Source of the DNA: Anderseniella sp963700885
Lineage (GTDB): Bacteria; Pseudomonadota; Alphaproteobacteria; Rhizobiales; Aestuariivirgaceae
Direction: 5' to 3'
Length of the DNA stretch: 64,000 bases
Assembly (NCBI GenBank): GCA_963700885.1
Contig: CAVOZJ010000016.1
Span: 248,001 to 312,000 of the forward strand
In this document: in pieces, positions 15,857-25,173 of the stretch
Layout of the letters: every line of letters starts with the position of its first letter
How positions within the stretch are numbered: position 1 is the stretch's first letter
Position numbers and translations under genes: made by a program
Notes under the pieces: model-generated
Told to the model about the DNA's origin: nothing
Seen by the model: the letters and a program-made list of their open reading frames with translations, nothing else
Database searches by the model: none

Positions 15857-17266
15857 ATGGCCCTAAGCCGCCGCCAGATGCTTTGTGGAACAGCCGCGTC
15901 CCTGGCAGTGATTGAAGGCACAACGGTCTGCCTTCGAGCCGAAACCGCCAGTGACGGTTTCACTGTATTGAAAATACAGAAAGTGCCGCGGGTGATCCTG
16001 GAAGGCGGCAAGGAATCCAGGCTGTGGACCTATAATGGCATCAATCCCGGACCTGAAATTCGCGTCAGGCGCCAGGACAAGGTCAGGGTACGCCTGGTGA
16101 ACGGACTGGATGAACCGACCATGTTGCACTGGCATGGCATCCGCATCGACAACGCCATGGACGGGTCTCCCCTGACCCAGAATCCAGTCGAGCCGGGCGA
16201 GACCTTTGACTATGTATTTACCGCTCCGGATGCCGGCACATACTGGTATCACCCCCACATTGGATCATCCAGGCAGGTGGAGCACGGCCTTTATGGAGCC
16301 CTTATTGTTGAAGAGCAAACCCCACCTGCCGGGGCGGCTGAACTGACCCTGATACTGGACGACTGGCTCATCAATGATGATGGCACCATCAACCAGGAGG
16401 CGTTTGGCGACATCCGCATGGCTGCCCACGGTGGCAGGCTGGGCAACTGGTTCACTGTCAATGGCCAGTCGCGCCCGCATCTGGCAGCGCCGGCCGGCAA
16501 ACGTTTGCGATTGCGGCTGATCAATTGCGCCAATGCCCGCATCATGAACCTTCAGGTAAAGGGGGCTGAACCCCTCAAGATGGCACTGGATGGGCAACCG
16601 CTGGTGGCGCCCCGCGCTTTGGGGACAGACCCGTTGCAACTGGGACCGGGCGGACGCGCAGACCTGATGATCAGGCGTGCGGCTGATCCAATTATCCTGG
16701 CGAACGTTAACTCCGCAGATGAACCTCTGGAGATCGCCTACATAGACCGCACCGGTGTGCCGGGCGAAGCTGATACCGCAGATATACCTGCCTTTCCAAC
16801 CAACGGTCTTCCCGAGACTGTGGACATTTCCGGCATTTCCGTCCGTTCACTGGTGATGGAAGGTGGTGCCATGGGAGGCTTGACCGGAGCCAGATTGCGG
16901 GGCCGGGAAGTCGACATGCGCGAACTGGTGCAAAACGGGATGGCATGGGCGTTTAATGGCGTTGCCGGTATGACTGAAGAGCCATTTGCCAGTTTGAAAG
17001 TAGGCGAAACAGCTGTGTTCGATTACATCAACAACACCGCCTGGCCTCACGCCATGCATCTGCACGGTCATCATGTATTGCCGCTGATGATTGACGACAG
17101 GCCTGTCGCCACTCAGGACTGGCGCGATACGGTAGTCATGGCTGCCAACAGCAAGATGCGCGTGGCGTTCGTCGCCGATAATCCGGGCAAATGGATGCTG
17201 CACTGTCATATGCTTGAGCACCAGGCAGCGGGCATGATGACGTGGGTCAGTGTCGACTTTGAATGA
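15857..17266 (+). CDS. Tat-exported multicopper oxidase
   Basis: A 469-residue three-cupredoxin enzyme. The N-terminus has a twin-arginine signal (LSRRQMLCGTAASLAVI). Copper ligands are complete: HWHG (91-94), YHPH (131-134), HAMHLHGHH (398-406) and HCHMLEHQAAGM (from 449). The last supplies the type 1 Cys450, His455 and a Met axial ligand. Closest in plan are CueO/CopA-like and SufI-type periplasmic oxidases, but there is no Met-rich copper segment as in CueO, so a cuprous oxidase role is uncertain. The start is 7 bases after panB, suggesting the same transcript. Likely substrates, such as metals or phenols, cannot be read from the sequence. Confidence 0.92.
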   Translation: MALSRRQMLCGTAASLAVIEGTTVCLRAETASDGFTVLKIQKVPRVILEGGKESRLWTYNGINPGPEIRVRRQDKVRVRLVNGLDEPTMLHWHGIRIDNAMDGSPLTQNPVEPGETFDYVFTAPDAGTYWYHPHIGSSRQVEHGLYGALIVEEQTPPAGAAELTLILDDWLINDDGTINQEAFGDIRMAAHGGRLGNWFTVNGQSRPHLAAPAGKRLRLRLINCANARIMNLQVKGAEPLKMALDGQPLVAPRALGTDPLQLGPGGRADLMIRRAADPIILANVNSADEPLEIAYIDRTGVPGEADTADIPAFPTNGLPETVDISGISVRSLVMEGGAMGGLTGARLRGREVDMRELVQNGMAWAFNGVAGMTEEPFASLKVGETAVFDYINNTAWPHAMHLHGHHVLPLMIDDRPVATQDWRDTVVMAANSKMRVAFVADNPGKWMLHCHMLEHQAAGMMTWVSVDFE

Positions 17267-17398
17267 ACATGCGGCGCTGCATCTACTTGCGATCAGTTCA
17301 ATTTGCCTTGATCACATCGGGCGGCTGCTTTACCCAAGGCGCATTACAGCGCGGTGCCGGCAGGATAACCGCCATGTTCTCAATGTGTGGATTGACCG

Positions 17399-18070
17399 AT
17401 GAGTGACGATGGTTTTTTTCGTGAGGTGGACGAGGAAGTCCGCAGCGACAAGGTTGCACAGATATGGAAGCGTTTCGGCAATTTGATGATTGCCGGATGT
17501 GTTGTTCTTGTCGTGGCTGTTGGCGGTTTCAAGGGTTGGCAGTACTGGCAGGCACAGCTTGCCGAAAAAGCCGGCATGGACTGGTACAATGCCATTGCCC
17601 TGAGCGAGGGTGGCAAGACCGCTGAAGCAGAGGTTGCATTCGACCAGATCACGAATTCAGATCACAAGGGTTATTCTGTCCTGGCGAAACTGTCCCAGGC
17701 CGCTCGTTTGGGCCAGGAGGGGAAAACGGCGGAGGCCGTGAAGATTTATGACAGCGTAGCCGCAGACAGTTCCGTTGATCAGCCGCTGCAGGATCTGGCC
17801 AGGGTACGGGCAGGGTACTTGCTGGTGGACACCTCTGACGTCTCTGACCTTGCTTCCCGCCTCAGTGGTCTTGAAGCGGGCAATTCATCCTGGCGCCATG
17901 CCGTGCGTGAAATTCTGGCGCTGGCCAATGTACGGGCTGGCGATTACAAGGCAGCAGACGAACAGCTGAATATGATCCTGGCTGATACGGCAACTCCAGC
18001 CGCGTTGCGTACCCGCACCGCACTTGTGTCGGCACAGGTACAAACCCTCCTGCCAGCAACCGCCAACTAG
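17399..18070 (+). CDS. Membrane-anchored TPR_21/YfgM-like protein
   Basis: A 223-residue protein with a cytoplasmic N-terminal segment (FFREVDEEVRSDKVAQIWKRF), one transmembrane helix (about residues 29-47) and a periplasmic helical-repeat domain (about 60-215) with TPR-like Ala-rich pairs. This plan matches YfgM, which associates with the Sec translocon and periplasmic chaperones in E. coli. In many alphaproteobacteria such a gene lies directly upstream of der, as here (12-base gap). Partner BamB, between yfgM and der in gammaproteobacteria, is missing at this locus. Confidence 0.85.
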   Translation: MSDDGFFREVDEEVRSDKVAQIWKRFGNLMIAGCVVLVVAVGGFKGWQYWQAQLAEKAGMDWYNAIALSEGGKTAEAEVAFDQITNSDHKGYSVLAKLSQAARLGQEGKTAEAVKIYDSVAADSSVDQPLQDLARVRAGYLLVDTSDVSDLASRLSGLEAGNSSWRHAVREILALANVRAGDYKAADEQLNMILADTATPAALRTRTALVSAQVQTLLPATAN

Positions 18071-18082
18071 AAAGCCACTCCA

Positions 18083-19540
18083 ATGGCCTCGCAGACCGCA
18101 CTGGCCAAACGGCTTCCAACACTTGCCATTGTTGGCAGGCCGAATGTTGGCAAATCGACTTTGTTCAACAGGTTGACCGGCAAACGCCTTGCGCTGGTCG
18201 ATGATCGCCCCGGTGTGACCCGCGACCGGCGCGAAGGTGATGCCAGTATTGGCGGTCTGAAATTTCGCATTGTAGATACCGCGGGTCTTGAGGAGGCCGG
18301 TCCCGATACACTGGCTCGCCGTATGACCGAGCAGAGCCGTGAAGCCATTGCACGGGCCGATGTCTGCCTGTTCATGATCGACGGGCGTGCAGGCGTGACG
18401 CCTTCAGATGAACATTTCGCAGAACTGGTCCGCAGGACCGGCAAGCCGGTTATAGTTGCCGCCAACAAGGCTGAGGGCGGAAAAGGCGAGGCAGGGCGCC
18501 TTGAAGGCTATTCACTGGGCCTCGGTGAACCTGTTGCCATCTCGGCCGAGCACGGTGAAGGCCTGGGGGACTTGTACGATGCGCTGGAAGAAGCGTTCAG
18601 ATTGCATGGTCCGGTAGTCGATGAAGCTGACCATGAAGATGATCCGGGCTGTTTTGATGATGTCATTGCCTTCAATCCGGACGATGAGGACGCGGGCGAC
18701 CGAAGTCTACCTGACAGGCCCCTGAGACTTGCCATCGTCGGCCGGCCAAATGCCGGAAAGTCGACGCTCATCAACCGGCTTGTTGGTGAAGAGCGCATGC
18801 TGACCGGTCCCGAAGCCGGAATTACCCGCGATGCCATTGGTGTCGACTGGGAATGGAATGGCCAACGCATCAAATTGTGGGATACCGCCGGCATGCGCAA
18901 AAAGGCGCGTGTCGATGACAAACTTGAAAGGATGGCAGTGTCAGACGGCCTGCGCGCGATCAAGTTTGCAGAAGTCGTTGTGCTGTTGATGGACGCGACC
19001 CAGCCACTTGAAAAGCAGGACCTGCAACTGGCTTCACTTATGGCGCGCGAGGGCCGGGCGATGGTGCTGGCCATCAACAAGTGGGACCTTGTAGAGGAAA
19101 AGGACAAGTTGCGCCGGGACCTTGAGATTGAAGTGACCCGACTTCTGCCCCAGGTTTCGGGTATCGCAATTGTTACATTTTCCGGGCTGAGTGGCCGCGG
19201 TGTGCACAAGCTGATGCCTGCGGTTATGGAAACCTACAGGTTGTGGAACATGCGGGTGCCCACCAACAGGCTTAACGGCTGGCTGGAAGAACAGATCCAG
19301 CGCCATCCACCACCGGCTCCCGGTGGCAGGCGCATTCGGCTGCGCTACATAACCCAGGTCAATGCGCGTCCGCCGACTTTCGTGGTGTTCTGTTCCAATG
19401 CGGCTAACATGCCGGAAAGCTACAATCGCTATCTGATCAATGGATTGCGCGAAGATTTTGGCTTGTGGGGCGTACCAGTTCGCATCAACCTGCGGGAAGG
19501 AAAGAACCCGTATGCCCACAAGGCGAAGAAACAGCGATAG
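18083..19540 (+). CDS. der: GTPase Der (EngA), 50S ribosome assembly
   Basis: A 485-residue double GTPase. The first G domain has the P loop GRPNVGKS (18-25), DDRPGVTRD and DTAGLEE. The second starts near residue 218 with GRPNAGKS, then DTAGMRKKARVD and NKWDLVEEKDK. The C-terminal KH-like domain contains RIRLRYITQVNARPPTFVVF. A roughly 40-residue acidic linker (rich in Asp/Glu, about 180-212) separates the domains. Full length; convergent with the hydratase gene 15 bases away, with no visible terminator between them. Confidence 0.97.
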   Translation: MASQTALAKRLPTLAIVGRPNVGKSTLFNRLTGKRLALVDDRPGVTRDRREGDASIGGLKFRIVDTAGLEEAGPDTLARRMTEQSREAIARADVCLFMIDGRAGVTPSDEHFAELVRRTGKPVIVAANKAEGGKGEAGRLEGYSLGLGEPVAISAEHGEGLGDLYDALEEAFRLHGPVVDEADHEDDPGCFDDVIAFNPDDEDAGDRSLPDRPLRLAIVGRPNAGKSTLINRLVGEERMLTGPEAGITRDAIGVDWEWNGQRIKLWDTAGMRKKARVDDKLERMAVSDGLRAIKFAEVVVLLMDATQPLEKQDLQLASLMAREGRAMVLAINKWDLVEEKDKLRRDLEIEVTRLLPQVSGIAIVTFSGLSGRGVHKLMPAVMETYRLWNMRVPTNRLNGWLEEQIQRHPPPAPGGRRIRLRYITQVNARPPTFVVFCSNAANMPESYNRYLINGLREDFGLWGVPVRINLREGKNPYAHKAKKQR

Positions 19541-19555
19541 GTGGTTGAATCGACT

Positions 19556-20317
19556 CTATTTATAGCGCGCGCTGACTTCGCCGAGTTCTGCGCAGGTACT
19601 GATAATTTCATCATTCGCAGTAACATAAACCAGCCCTGTTACGACACCGGTTGTGACGACATCGCCTGCCTTTAACGCCAGACCGTTGGAGTTGAGATAG
19701 TTTGCAAGCCAGGTGAGGGCAATATCGGGGCCGCCCAGTGCATTGATGCCCGATCCGGTGGTTTCGGGTTGTTCATTTTTGCTGACTATGAGTTCAAGCG
19801 CTGCATATTCGCCCGCCGGCAACACGTCATTGGCCGGTCCAAGCGTAAAAGCATCATTGCAACCGCCATCAGCAATGTTCCACATATTGCCATCTTCCAG
19901 GCCGCCCGGCAGCCTGCGATTGACCAGTTCCAGTGACAGGTGCACAGATGCCACGGCCGCGATCACGGCCTCGACGGTGTGTTCTGCAACACCGGAGGGA
20001 AGGGCGCGCGCCATGGTAAAGGCGATTTCCGGTTCGACAAGGCGGATGGCCTGGTCGCCTACTGGCACCTCGCCGGCAGTATCAAATGTGCGCTCAGCGT
20101 AGATCGGGCCGGGGAACGGCCCGTCTGCACGCAACATGTCCTTTGCTAGCTTGCTGGTGCACCCGATCTTCCAGCCGGTTTGTGTCCATCCCGTCAGCCT
20201 GGCCGCCTCGCATTGCACAAAAAAGGCACCCGCCTCGGTGACCGGTGCCCCGGCGGGATAGGTTTTCAGCTTGTGGCCCTGTACGCGGGCGTCTGCCAGA
20301 ATTTGTGCAACGCTCAT
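19556..20317 (-). CDS. 2-keto-4-pentenoate hydratase-like protein (FAH superfamily)
   Basis: A 253-residue protein of MhpD-like length. Motifs are TGWKIGCTS, the metal-binding VEPEIAF with ExE and a following SVHLSLELVNRR, and the C-terminal KAGDVVTTG. These are hallmarks of the fumarylacetoacetase C-terminal fold that hydrates or decarboxylates 2-keto-enols in aromatic catabolism. No aromatic pathway gene is nearby, so the physiological substrate is open. ATG 20317 is chosen because it lies just after the SDR stop; a longer frame start would overlap the SDR gene. Same strand and 4 bases after the SDR, hence one transcript. Confidence 0.85.
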   Translation of the reverse strand: MSVAQILADARVQGHKLKTYPAGAPVTEAGAFFVQCEAARLTGWTQTGWKIGCTSKLAKDMLRADGPFPGPIYAERTFDTAGEVPVGDQAIRLVEPEIAFTMARALPSGVAEHTVEAVIAAVASVHLSLELVNRRLPGGLEDGNMWNIADGGCNDAFTLGPANDVLPAGEYAALELIVSKNEQPETTGSGINALGGPDIALTWLANYLNSNGLALKAGDVVTTGVVTGLVYVTANDEIISTCAELGEVSARYK

Positions 20318-20321
20318 CAGG

Positions 20322-21053
20322 TCAACTCCGCTGTAACAGGACGCCGTCCCTGAAATCGTGGATATTGCCATTTCCGGTTGTATCAGGTGAACACAACGAA
20401 ATCATGGCCGTGGCCAGTTGCTCGGGTGTTGGCAGCATTGCCTGGTCCTCTCCCGGCATGGCCTGCCGTCGCATCCTTGTGGCTATTGGGCCGGGATTCA
20501 ACAGGTTGGCCGTCGCATTGGTTGTTGCAAGTTCAGCAGCCCATGTGCGCACCAGCATTTCTAGCGCTGCCTTGGATACTGCATAACCTCCCCAGTAGGC
20601 CCTTGCCTTGTGGGCCGCTCCCGATGTTACAAAAATGGCGCGGCCTGCGTCAGACGCCTTGATCAGGGGTTCGAGGGAACGAATCAGCCGGTAGTTGGCA
20701 GTTACATTGATTGCCATCAGGTCGTCAAAAGTGTCAGGCCTCAGATGTTGCAAAGGCGTCAGGGAGCCAAGGATCCCCGCATTGCCAATCAGGATGTCGA
20801 GTTTGCCCCAACGCTCCGCGATTGGTGTACCAAGCCGGTCAATTCCTTCGAAATCCCTGATATCGAGTGGCACCAGTGTGGCAGAACCACCGGCAGCGCG
20901 AATTTGGTCATCGAGTTCTTCCAACCCGCCAACGGTGCGTGCTGTCGCAATAACATGTGCGCCTTCCGACGCCAGTTTCAAGGCAATGGCCTGCCCGATG
21001 CCGCGGGATGCGCCAGTGACAAGAGCTATCCTTCCAGCCAGAGATTTTGTCAT
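20322..21053 (-). CDS. SDR family oxidoreductase
   Basis: A 243-residue classical short-chain dehydrogenase: TGASRGIG (NAD(P) binding, about 14-21), NAG at about 91-93, FVTSGAAHK with the catalytic Ser, and YAVSK with Tyr and Lys. The C-terminus carries the usual PGPIATRM. A gene of this type directly downstream of purF is a conserved rhizobial arrangement, but its substrate is not known to me. It lies 61 bases after purF and immediately before the hydratase-like gene. Confidence 0.9.
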   Translation of the reverse strand: MTKSLAGRIALVTGASRGIGQAIALKLASEGAHVIATARTVGGLEELDDQIRAAGGSATLVPLDIRDFEGIDRLGTPIAERWGKLDILIGNAGILGSLTPLQHLRPDTFDDLMAINVTANYRLIRSLEPLIKASDAGRAIFVTSGAAHKARAYWGGYAVSKAALEMLVRTWAAELATTNATANLLNPGPIATRMRRQAMPGEDQAMLPTPEQLATAMISLCSPDTTGNGNIHDFRDGVLLQRS

Positions 21054-21114
21054 GGATGATTTCCTGGAAGTACTTGCAGATCATGACTTTGCGGCCGGAT
21101 CAGGCAAATTGTCA

Positions 21115-22593
21115 TCAACCTGCTTCGGCCAGCAGGGATAACTGATGCGGATTGCCGCCGTCGCTGTAGTCGGTGAGCGCGGTCGGATAATCTCCCGTAA
21201 AGCAGTGGTCGGTAAATTGCGGACGGACTGGATCACGCTTTTCGTAGCCGGTAGCCCGGTAAATGCCATCTACAGAAAGGAATGTAAGCGTTTGTACGCC
21301 GATATATTCGGTCATTTCTTCCAGCGTATGGGTTGCAGCCAGCAGGGCCTTTTGTTCAGGTGTGTCAATGCCATAAAAGTCCGGGTGAGTGATAGGCGGT
21401 GATGCAATGGCCATGTGAACCTCGCTGGCACCTGCCTCGACCATCATTTGCACAATTTTCACGGAAGTTGTGCCGCGAACAATGGAATCATCCACCAGCA
21501 TGACGCGCCTGCCCTCGATGACTGCGCGGTTGGCGTTATGTTTCAGCTTCACGCCGAGCGCGCGGATCTGCTGTGTCGGTTCAATGAAAGTCCGCCCCAC
21601 ATAGTGATTGCGGATAATTCCCAACTCGAATGGTACGCCTGCTTCCTGCGAATAGCCAAGTGCCGCCGGCACGCCGGAATCTGGAACCGGAATGACCACA
21701 TCAACGTTCGCTCCGGTCTCCCGTGCAAGCTCACGGCCCATCTCCTTGCGCACCTGATAGACTGAACGCCCTCCAATCACACTGTCGGGCCGGGAGAAAT
21801 AGATATATTCAAAGATGCACGGGCGGGCCGGTTGCGGCGGGAACGGCTTTATGGATTCAACGCCGTCCTGTGTGATAACCACGACTTCACCATTTTCGAT
21901 CTCGCGTACAAACCGGGCTCCGATGATATCCAGCGCGCAGGTCTCGCTGGATAAAATCCAGGCACCGTTCAGTTCACCGAGAACCAGCGGCCGAATGCCG
22001 AGTGGATCGCGCGCGCCAATCATTTTCTTTGAAGACATGCAGACCAGGGAGTAGGCACCTTCCAGCGCCCTGATGGCATCGATGAAACGATCAACCAGAT
22101 GCCGCTGGCGCGACCGCGCCACCAGGTGCAAGACCGCTTCGGTATCGGACGTCGACTGGCAAATCGCTCCGTCGGCGATGAGCGAGCGGCGCAGGGCCAG
22201 GCCATTGGTAATGTTGCCGTTATGCGCGACCGCAAATCCGCCGGTGGACAATTCCGCAAACATTGGTTGCACATTGCGCAGCACCAGCTCACCGGTTGTT
22301 GAATAACGGTTGTGGCCCATCGCTGCGCGACCCTTGAGGCGCCGCATGGTCGAAGGTTTGGAAAATGCATCACCGACCAGCCCGATACGCCGTTCGGAGT
22401 GAAACCGCTTGCCGTCAAAGGATACAATACCGCAGGCTTCCTGGCCGCGGTGTTGCAACGCATGCAGACCCAGCGCAGTCAGGGCGGAAGCATCGTCGTG
22501 GCCGAACACGCCGAACACCCCGCATTCCTCGCGCAAACTGTCGCCATCCATGTCCAGATCGAAAGTCAGTCTGTCATGAGCGTCCGTCATCAT
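21115..22593 (-). CDS. purF: Amidophosphoribosyltransferase
   Basis: First step of purine synthesis: PRPP plus glutamine to phosphoribosylamine. The 492-residue protein has a short propeptide ending REE before CGVFGVFG, so Cys24 becomes the N-terminal nucleophile. The glutaminase part shows GHNRYSTTGE and AHNGNITN. The phosphoribosyltransferase part shows VIPVPDSG, FIEPTQQIR and the PRPP loop MLVDDSIVRGTTS. ATG 22593 is chosen because AAAAGG lies about 6 bases upstream; a second ATG follows directly. It is downstream of cvpA, the classic cvpA-purF pair, with a 40-base gap. Confidence 0.96.
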   Translation of the reverse strand: MMTDAHDRLTFDLDMDGDSLREECGVFGVFGHDDASALTALGLHALQHRGQEACGIVSFDGKRFHSERRIGLVGDAFSKPSTMRRLKGRAAMGHNRYSTTGELVLRNVQPMFAELSTGGFAVAHNGNITNGLALRRSLIADGAICQSTSDTEAVLHLVARSRQRHLVDRFIDAIRALEGAYSLVCMSSKKMIGARDPLGIRPLVLGELNGAWILSSETCALDIIGARFVREIENGEVVVITQDGVESIKPFPPQPARPCIFEYIYFSRPDSVIGGRSVYQVRKEMGRELARETGANVDVVIPVPDSGVPAALGYSQEAGVPFELGIIRNHYVGRTFIEPTQQIRALGVKLKHNANRAVIEGRRVMLVDDSIVRGTTSVKIVQMMVEAGASEVHMAIASPPITHPDFYGIDTPEQKALLAATHTLEEMTEYIGVQTLTFLSVDGIYRATGYEKRDPVRPQFTDHCFTGDYPTALTDYSDGGNPHQLSLLAEAG

Positions 22594-22633
22594 GCTCTGC
22601 CTTTTCAAGGTGCCTGGCTGCAGACTTCGTGAA

Positions 22634-23308
22634 TTACTGCTGGCCCTGTGTACTCTCTATAATCTGATCGAGAGTACTGCGTTGATTGGTTTGGTAGCCT
22701 GTATTGCCCCCACCGCCGGTACCGCGCCCGGCTTCGTCCCGTGAACGCGATGCGCCGGATATTCTGATTTTACTGTTGAGATCTTCTGCCAGATCTGGTC
22801 GCATCATTCCCATGGTCAGCATTGTATCTACCACAAAGAACGATGAATTCTCTACCAGCGGCAACAACGCTGCATCCCGCAGTTCATCGGGAACAATTTC
22901 GCGGGGGCTGTACCAGACGAAGAGTGTGAACATCGCTACCATCAACGCCAGGCCACGCACCAGCCCGTAGAAAAATCCCAGGGTGCGGTCAATTGGTCCG
23001 GCACCGGATTCCAGCAGCGCGTCGGTCAGTTTGACCGTGATGATTGACAAAATTATCAACGATACCAGAAACACAACGCCAGCCAGGGAAACGAGAATCA
23101 GGGTCTCGTTGTCACCCAGATAGAGCTTGAGCGCATCTGATGCCTGATTGCGCAGTTCGGGGACAAAGAAAACCAGTGCGGCAGCACCCGCAGCACCTGC
23201 CCACGCCACAAGTGACATGAACTCACGCACAAACCCGCGCATGATCGCCAGCAAGCCGGAAACCAGCATAACCGATACAAGGACAACATCGAGCCAGGTG
23301 AAAGACAT
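22634..23308 (-). CDS. cvpA: CvpA family membrane protein
   Basis: A 224-residue protein with four hydrophobic helices in the first about 130 residues (first WLDVVLVSVMLVSGLLAIM) and the family motif RGFVREFMSLVAW. A Ser/Gly-rich, probably cytoplasmic tail follows (RSRDEAGRGTGGGGNTG). CvpA was linked to colicin V production in E. coli and more recently to envelope stress and bile tolerance. It is nearly always next to purF. ATG 23308 has GGAG 9 bases upstream; an upstream in-frame start at 23401 adds residues unlike the family. Confidence 0.9.
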   Translation of the reverse strand: MSFTWLDVVLVSVMLVSGLLAIMRGFVREFMSLVAWAGAAGAAALVFFVPELRNQASDALKLYLGDNETLILVSLAGVVFLVSLIILSIITVKLTDALLESGAGPIDRTLGFFYGLVRGLALMVAMFTLFVWYSPREIVPDELRDAALLPLVENSSFFVVDTMLTMGMMRPDLAEDLNSKIRISGASRSRDEAGRGTGGGGNTGYQTNQRSTLDQIIESTQGQQ

Positions 23309-23630
23309 ATGCAAAACTCCCACGGCATAAGCCGGTGCGGTCAATGCGGCAAACGCACTACCACATTTTCCATACTTACAAGACAAGTTCGCCAACTGCA
23401 CAGCAAGTCAGGCCTATGTGACATGGTCGCCTGTCAAAATCAATGTGACAGTATGGTTACGCACACTGTAAATGGCATATTGCCCCCGTAGCGGCCATAT
23501 TTCCTCCAGTGCTCTGCCAGGTTCCGGAAATTCTTGCATGCTATGTTGCCGTACCGCGGGCCTGCATGAAGTGAAATGCCATGTTACAGGCGGATATCCT
23601 GGCATGCAGATCGTCGGAAAACAGCAGATT
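23309..23630. other. Intergenic region between radA and cvpA
   Basis: About 320 bases with no supported gene. It should contain the cvpA-purF promoter. The only pattern I see is TGTGACA twice in direct orientation (23417-23423 and 23444-23450, 27 bp apart) with CTGTCA between. They lie 109-142 bases upstream of the cvpA start and could be regulator sites. I see no PurR-type box or convincing terminator for radA. Confidence 0.35.
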
Positions 23631-25010
23631 TCAGCCTTTGGGAAGGCCTGCAATATAAGCCACGAGGTCGGCAACGCTGTCCATCTGGCGTAGATTTGGT
23701 GCAGAGCGTTGTTTTACTTCACCACCGGACGCGACGATGGCAGTTTCCAATCCGAGTTTGGCTGCCTCTCTTGCCCGCTGATCACTCTGACCGACAGGAC
23801 GCAGAGCCCCGGACAACGCAATTTCACCGAAAAAGGCGCATGACGGGAGAATCACCGCCCCGGTCAGTGATGACACCAATGCTGCCGCCACCGCCATGTC
23901 CGCAGCCGGTTCCTTGACCCGCAACCCACCTGCCACATTAAGATAAACATCCTGCTGGCCGACATTCACCCCACCGTGGGCCTCGAGTACTGCAAGCACC
24001 ATAGCCAGACGGTTCTGATCCCAGCCCACCACGGCACGTCTTGGCGTTCCAGGAGCAGATGGCGAAACCAGTGCCTGCACCTCCATCAGCAGCGGCCTGG
24101 TGCCCTCCATCCCGGCGAAAATCGCAGAGCCCGGCGTCGGTGTTTCTCCGGACCCCATAAACAGTCGAGACGGATTTTCAACTTCAAGAAGCCCGGCGTC
24201 CGACATCTCGAAAACACCAATCTCATCAGTGGGGCCGAAGCGGTTCTTGACTGCCCGCAATATTCGAAACTGATGTCCCCGGTCGCCTTCGAAGTAAAGT
24301 ACCGTATCGACCATGTGTTCAACCACCTTGGGTCCGGCAATCTGACCATCCTTGGTAACATGCCCTACCAGCAGGACTGCAGCGCCCTTTTGCTTGGCAA
24401 ACCGGATCAGTGCTTCAACACCTGCCCGAAGTTGTGAAACTGTTCCCGGTGCGCTGTCAATCACCGGAGACCACAGGGTCTGGATGGAATCAATCACAAC
24501 TACACCTGGCGGTTCGCCCTCGTTCAGTGTTGCAAGAATATCAGAGACGTTGGTTTCTGCCGCCAGAAGGACAGGGGCCTTGCCGAGCCCCAGTCTGCGG
24601 GCGCGCAACCGTACCTGATCAATTGCCTCCTCACCGGAGATGTACACTGCCTTGTATCCGTTATTGGCAACGCTGGCCAACGCTTGGGTCAAAAGTGTGG
24701 ATTTGCCGATACCTGGATCTCCGCCGATCAAAATGCCGGACCCGGGTACAAATCCTCCACCTGCCACGCGGTCGAGTTCAGCTATACCAGTCATGATGCG
24801 GTCCGGTACCGGTGTTTCACCTTCAAGCCCGACAAGCCGCATTGCGCGGCCCTTTGGCATGGACGCACCTTTTGCACCGGAAACCGGCACCTGTGTCGCG
24901 GTTTCTTCAGCGAGCGAATTCCAGTCACCGCAATTTTCGCAACGCCCGGCCCATTTCGAATAGGCTGCACCACATCCCTGACAGGCGAATCTCAATGTAA
25001 CTTTTCCCAT
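23631..25010 (-). CDS. radA: DNA repair protein RadA (Sms)
   Basis: A branch-migration ATPase of recombinational repair. The 459-residue protein starts with a zinc finger (Cys10, 13, 24, 27: CQGCG and CENCG). Walker A is GGDPGIGKST (96-105), followed by VVIDSIQTL as Walker B, the RadA-specific KNRFG motif and a C-terminal Lon-like domain (EPAADMAVAAALVSS). ATG 25010 is chosen since GKVTLRFACQGCG is the usual start. No Shine-Dalgarno is evident. The gene order radA-cvpA-purF is conserved in rhizobia. Confidence 0.96.
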   Translation of the reverse strand: MGKVTLRFACQGCGAAYSKWAGRCENCGDWNSLAEETATQVPVSGAKGASMPKGRAMRLVGLEGETPVPDRIMTGIAELDRVAGGGFVPGSGILIGGDPGIGKSTLLTQALASVANNGYKAVYISGEEAIDQVRLRARRLGLGKAPVLLAAETNVSDILATLNEGEPPGVVVIDSIQTLWSPVIDSAPGTVSQLRAGVEALIRFAKQKGAAVLLVGHVTKDGQIAGPKVVEHMVDTVLYFEGDRGHQFRILRAVKNRFGPTDEIGVFEMSDAGLLEVENPSRLFMGSGETPTPGSAIFAGMEGTRPLLMEVQALVSPSAPGTPRRAVVGWDQNRLAMVLAVLEAHGGVNVGQQDVYLNVAGGLRVKEPAADMAVAAALVSSLTGAVILPSCAFFGEIALSGALRPVGQSDQRAREAAKLGLETAIVASGGEVKQRSAPNLRQMDSVADLVAYIAGLPKG

Positions 25011-25173
25011 GCTGTTGCATAGAACAAAAATAGAACATTGTCGAGAACCTGTTTTGCATTTCGGCCTGTCCGTTGCGTGTCCGGACAATAATATTTCATT
25101 TTGCCAATAGCAGGGATCGTGGCATGGTTTCGTTTCATGATGAGAGATCTGACAGCATGTTTGGGTGGTTTCG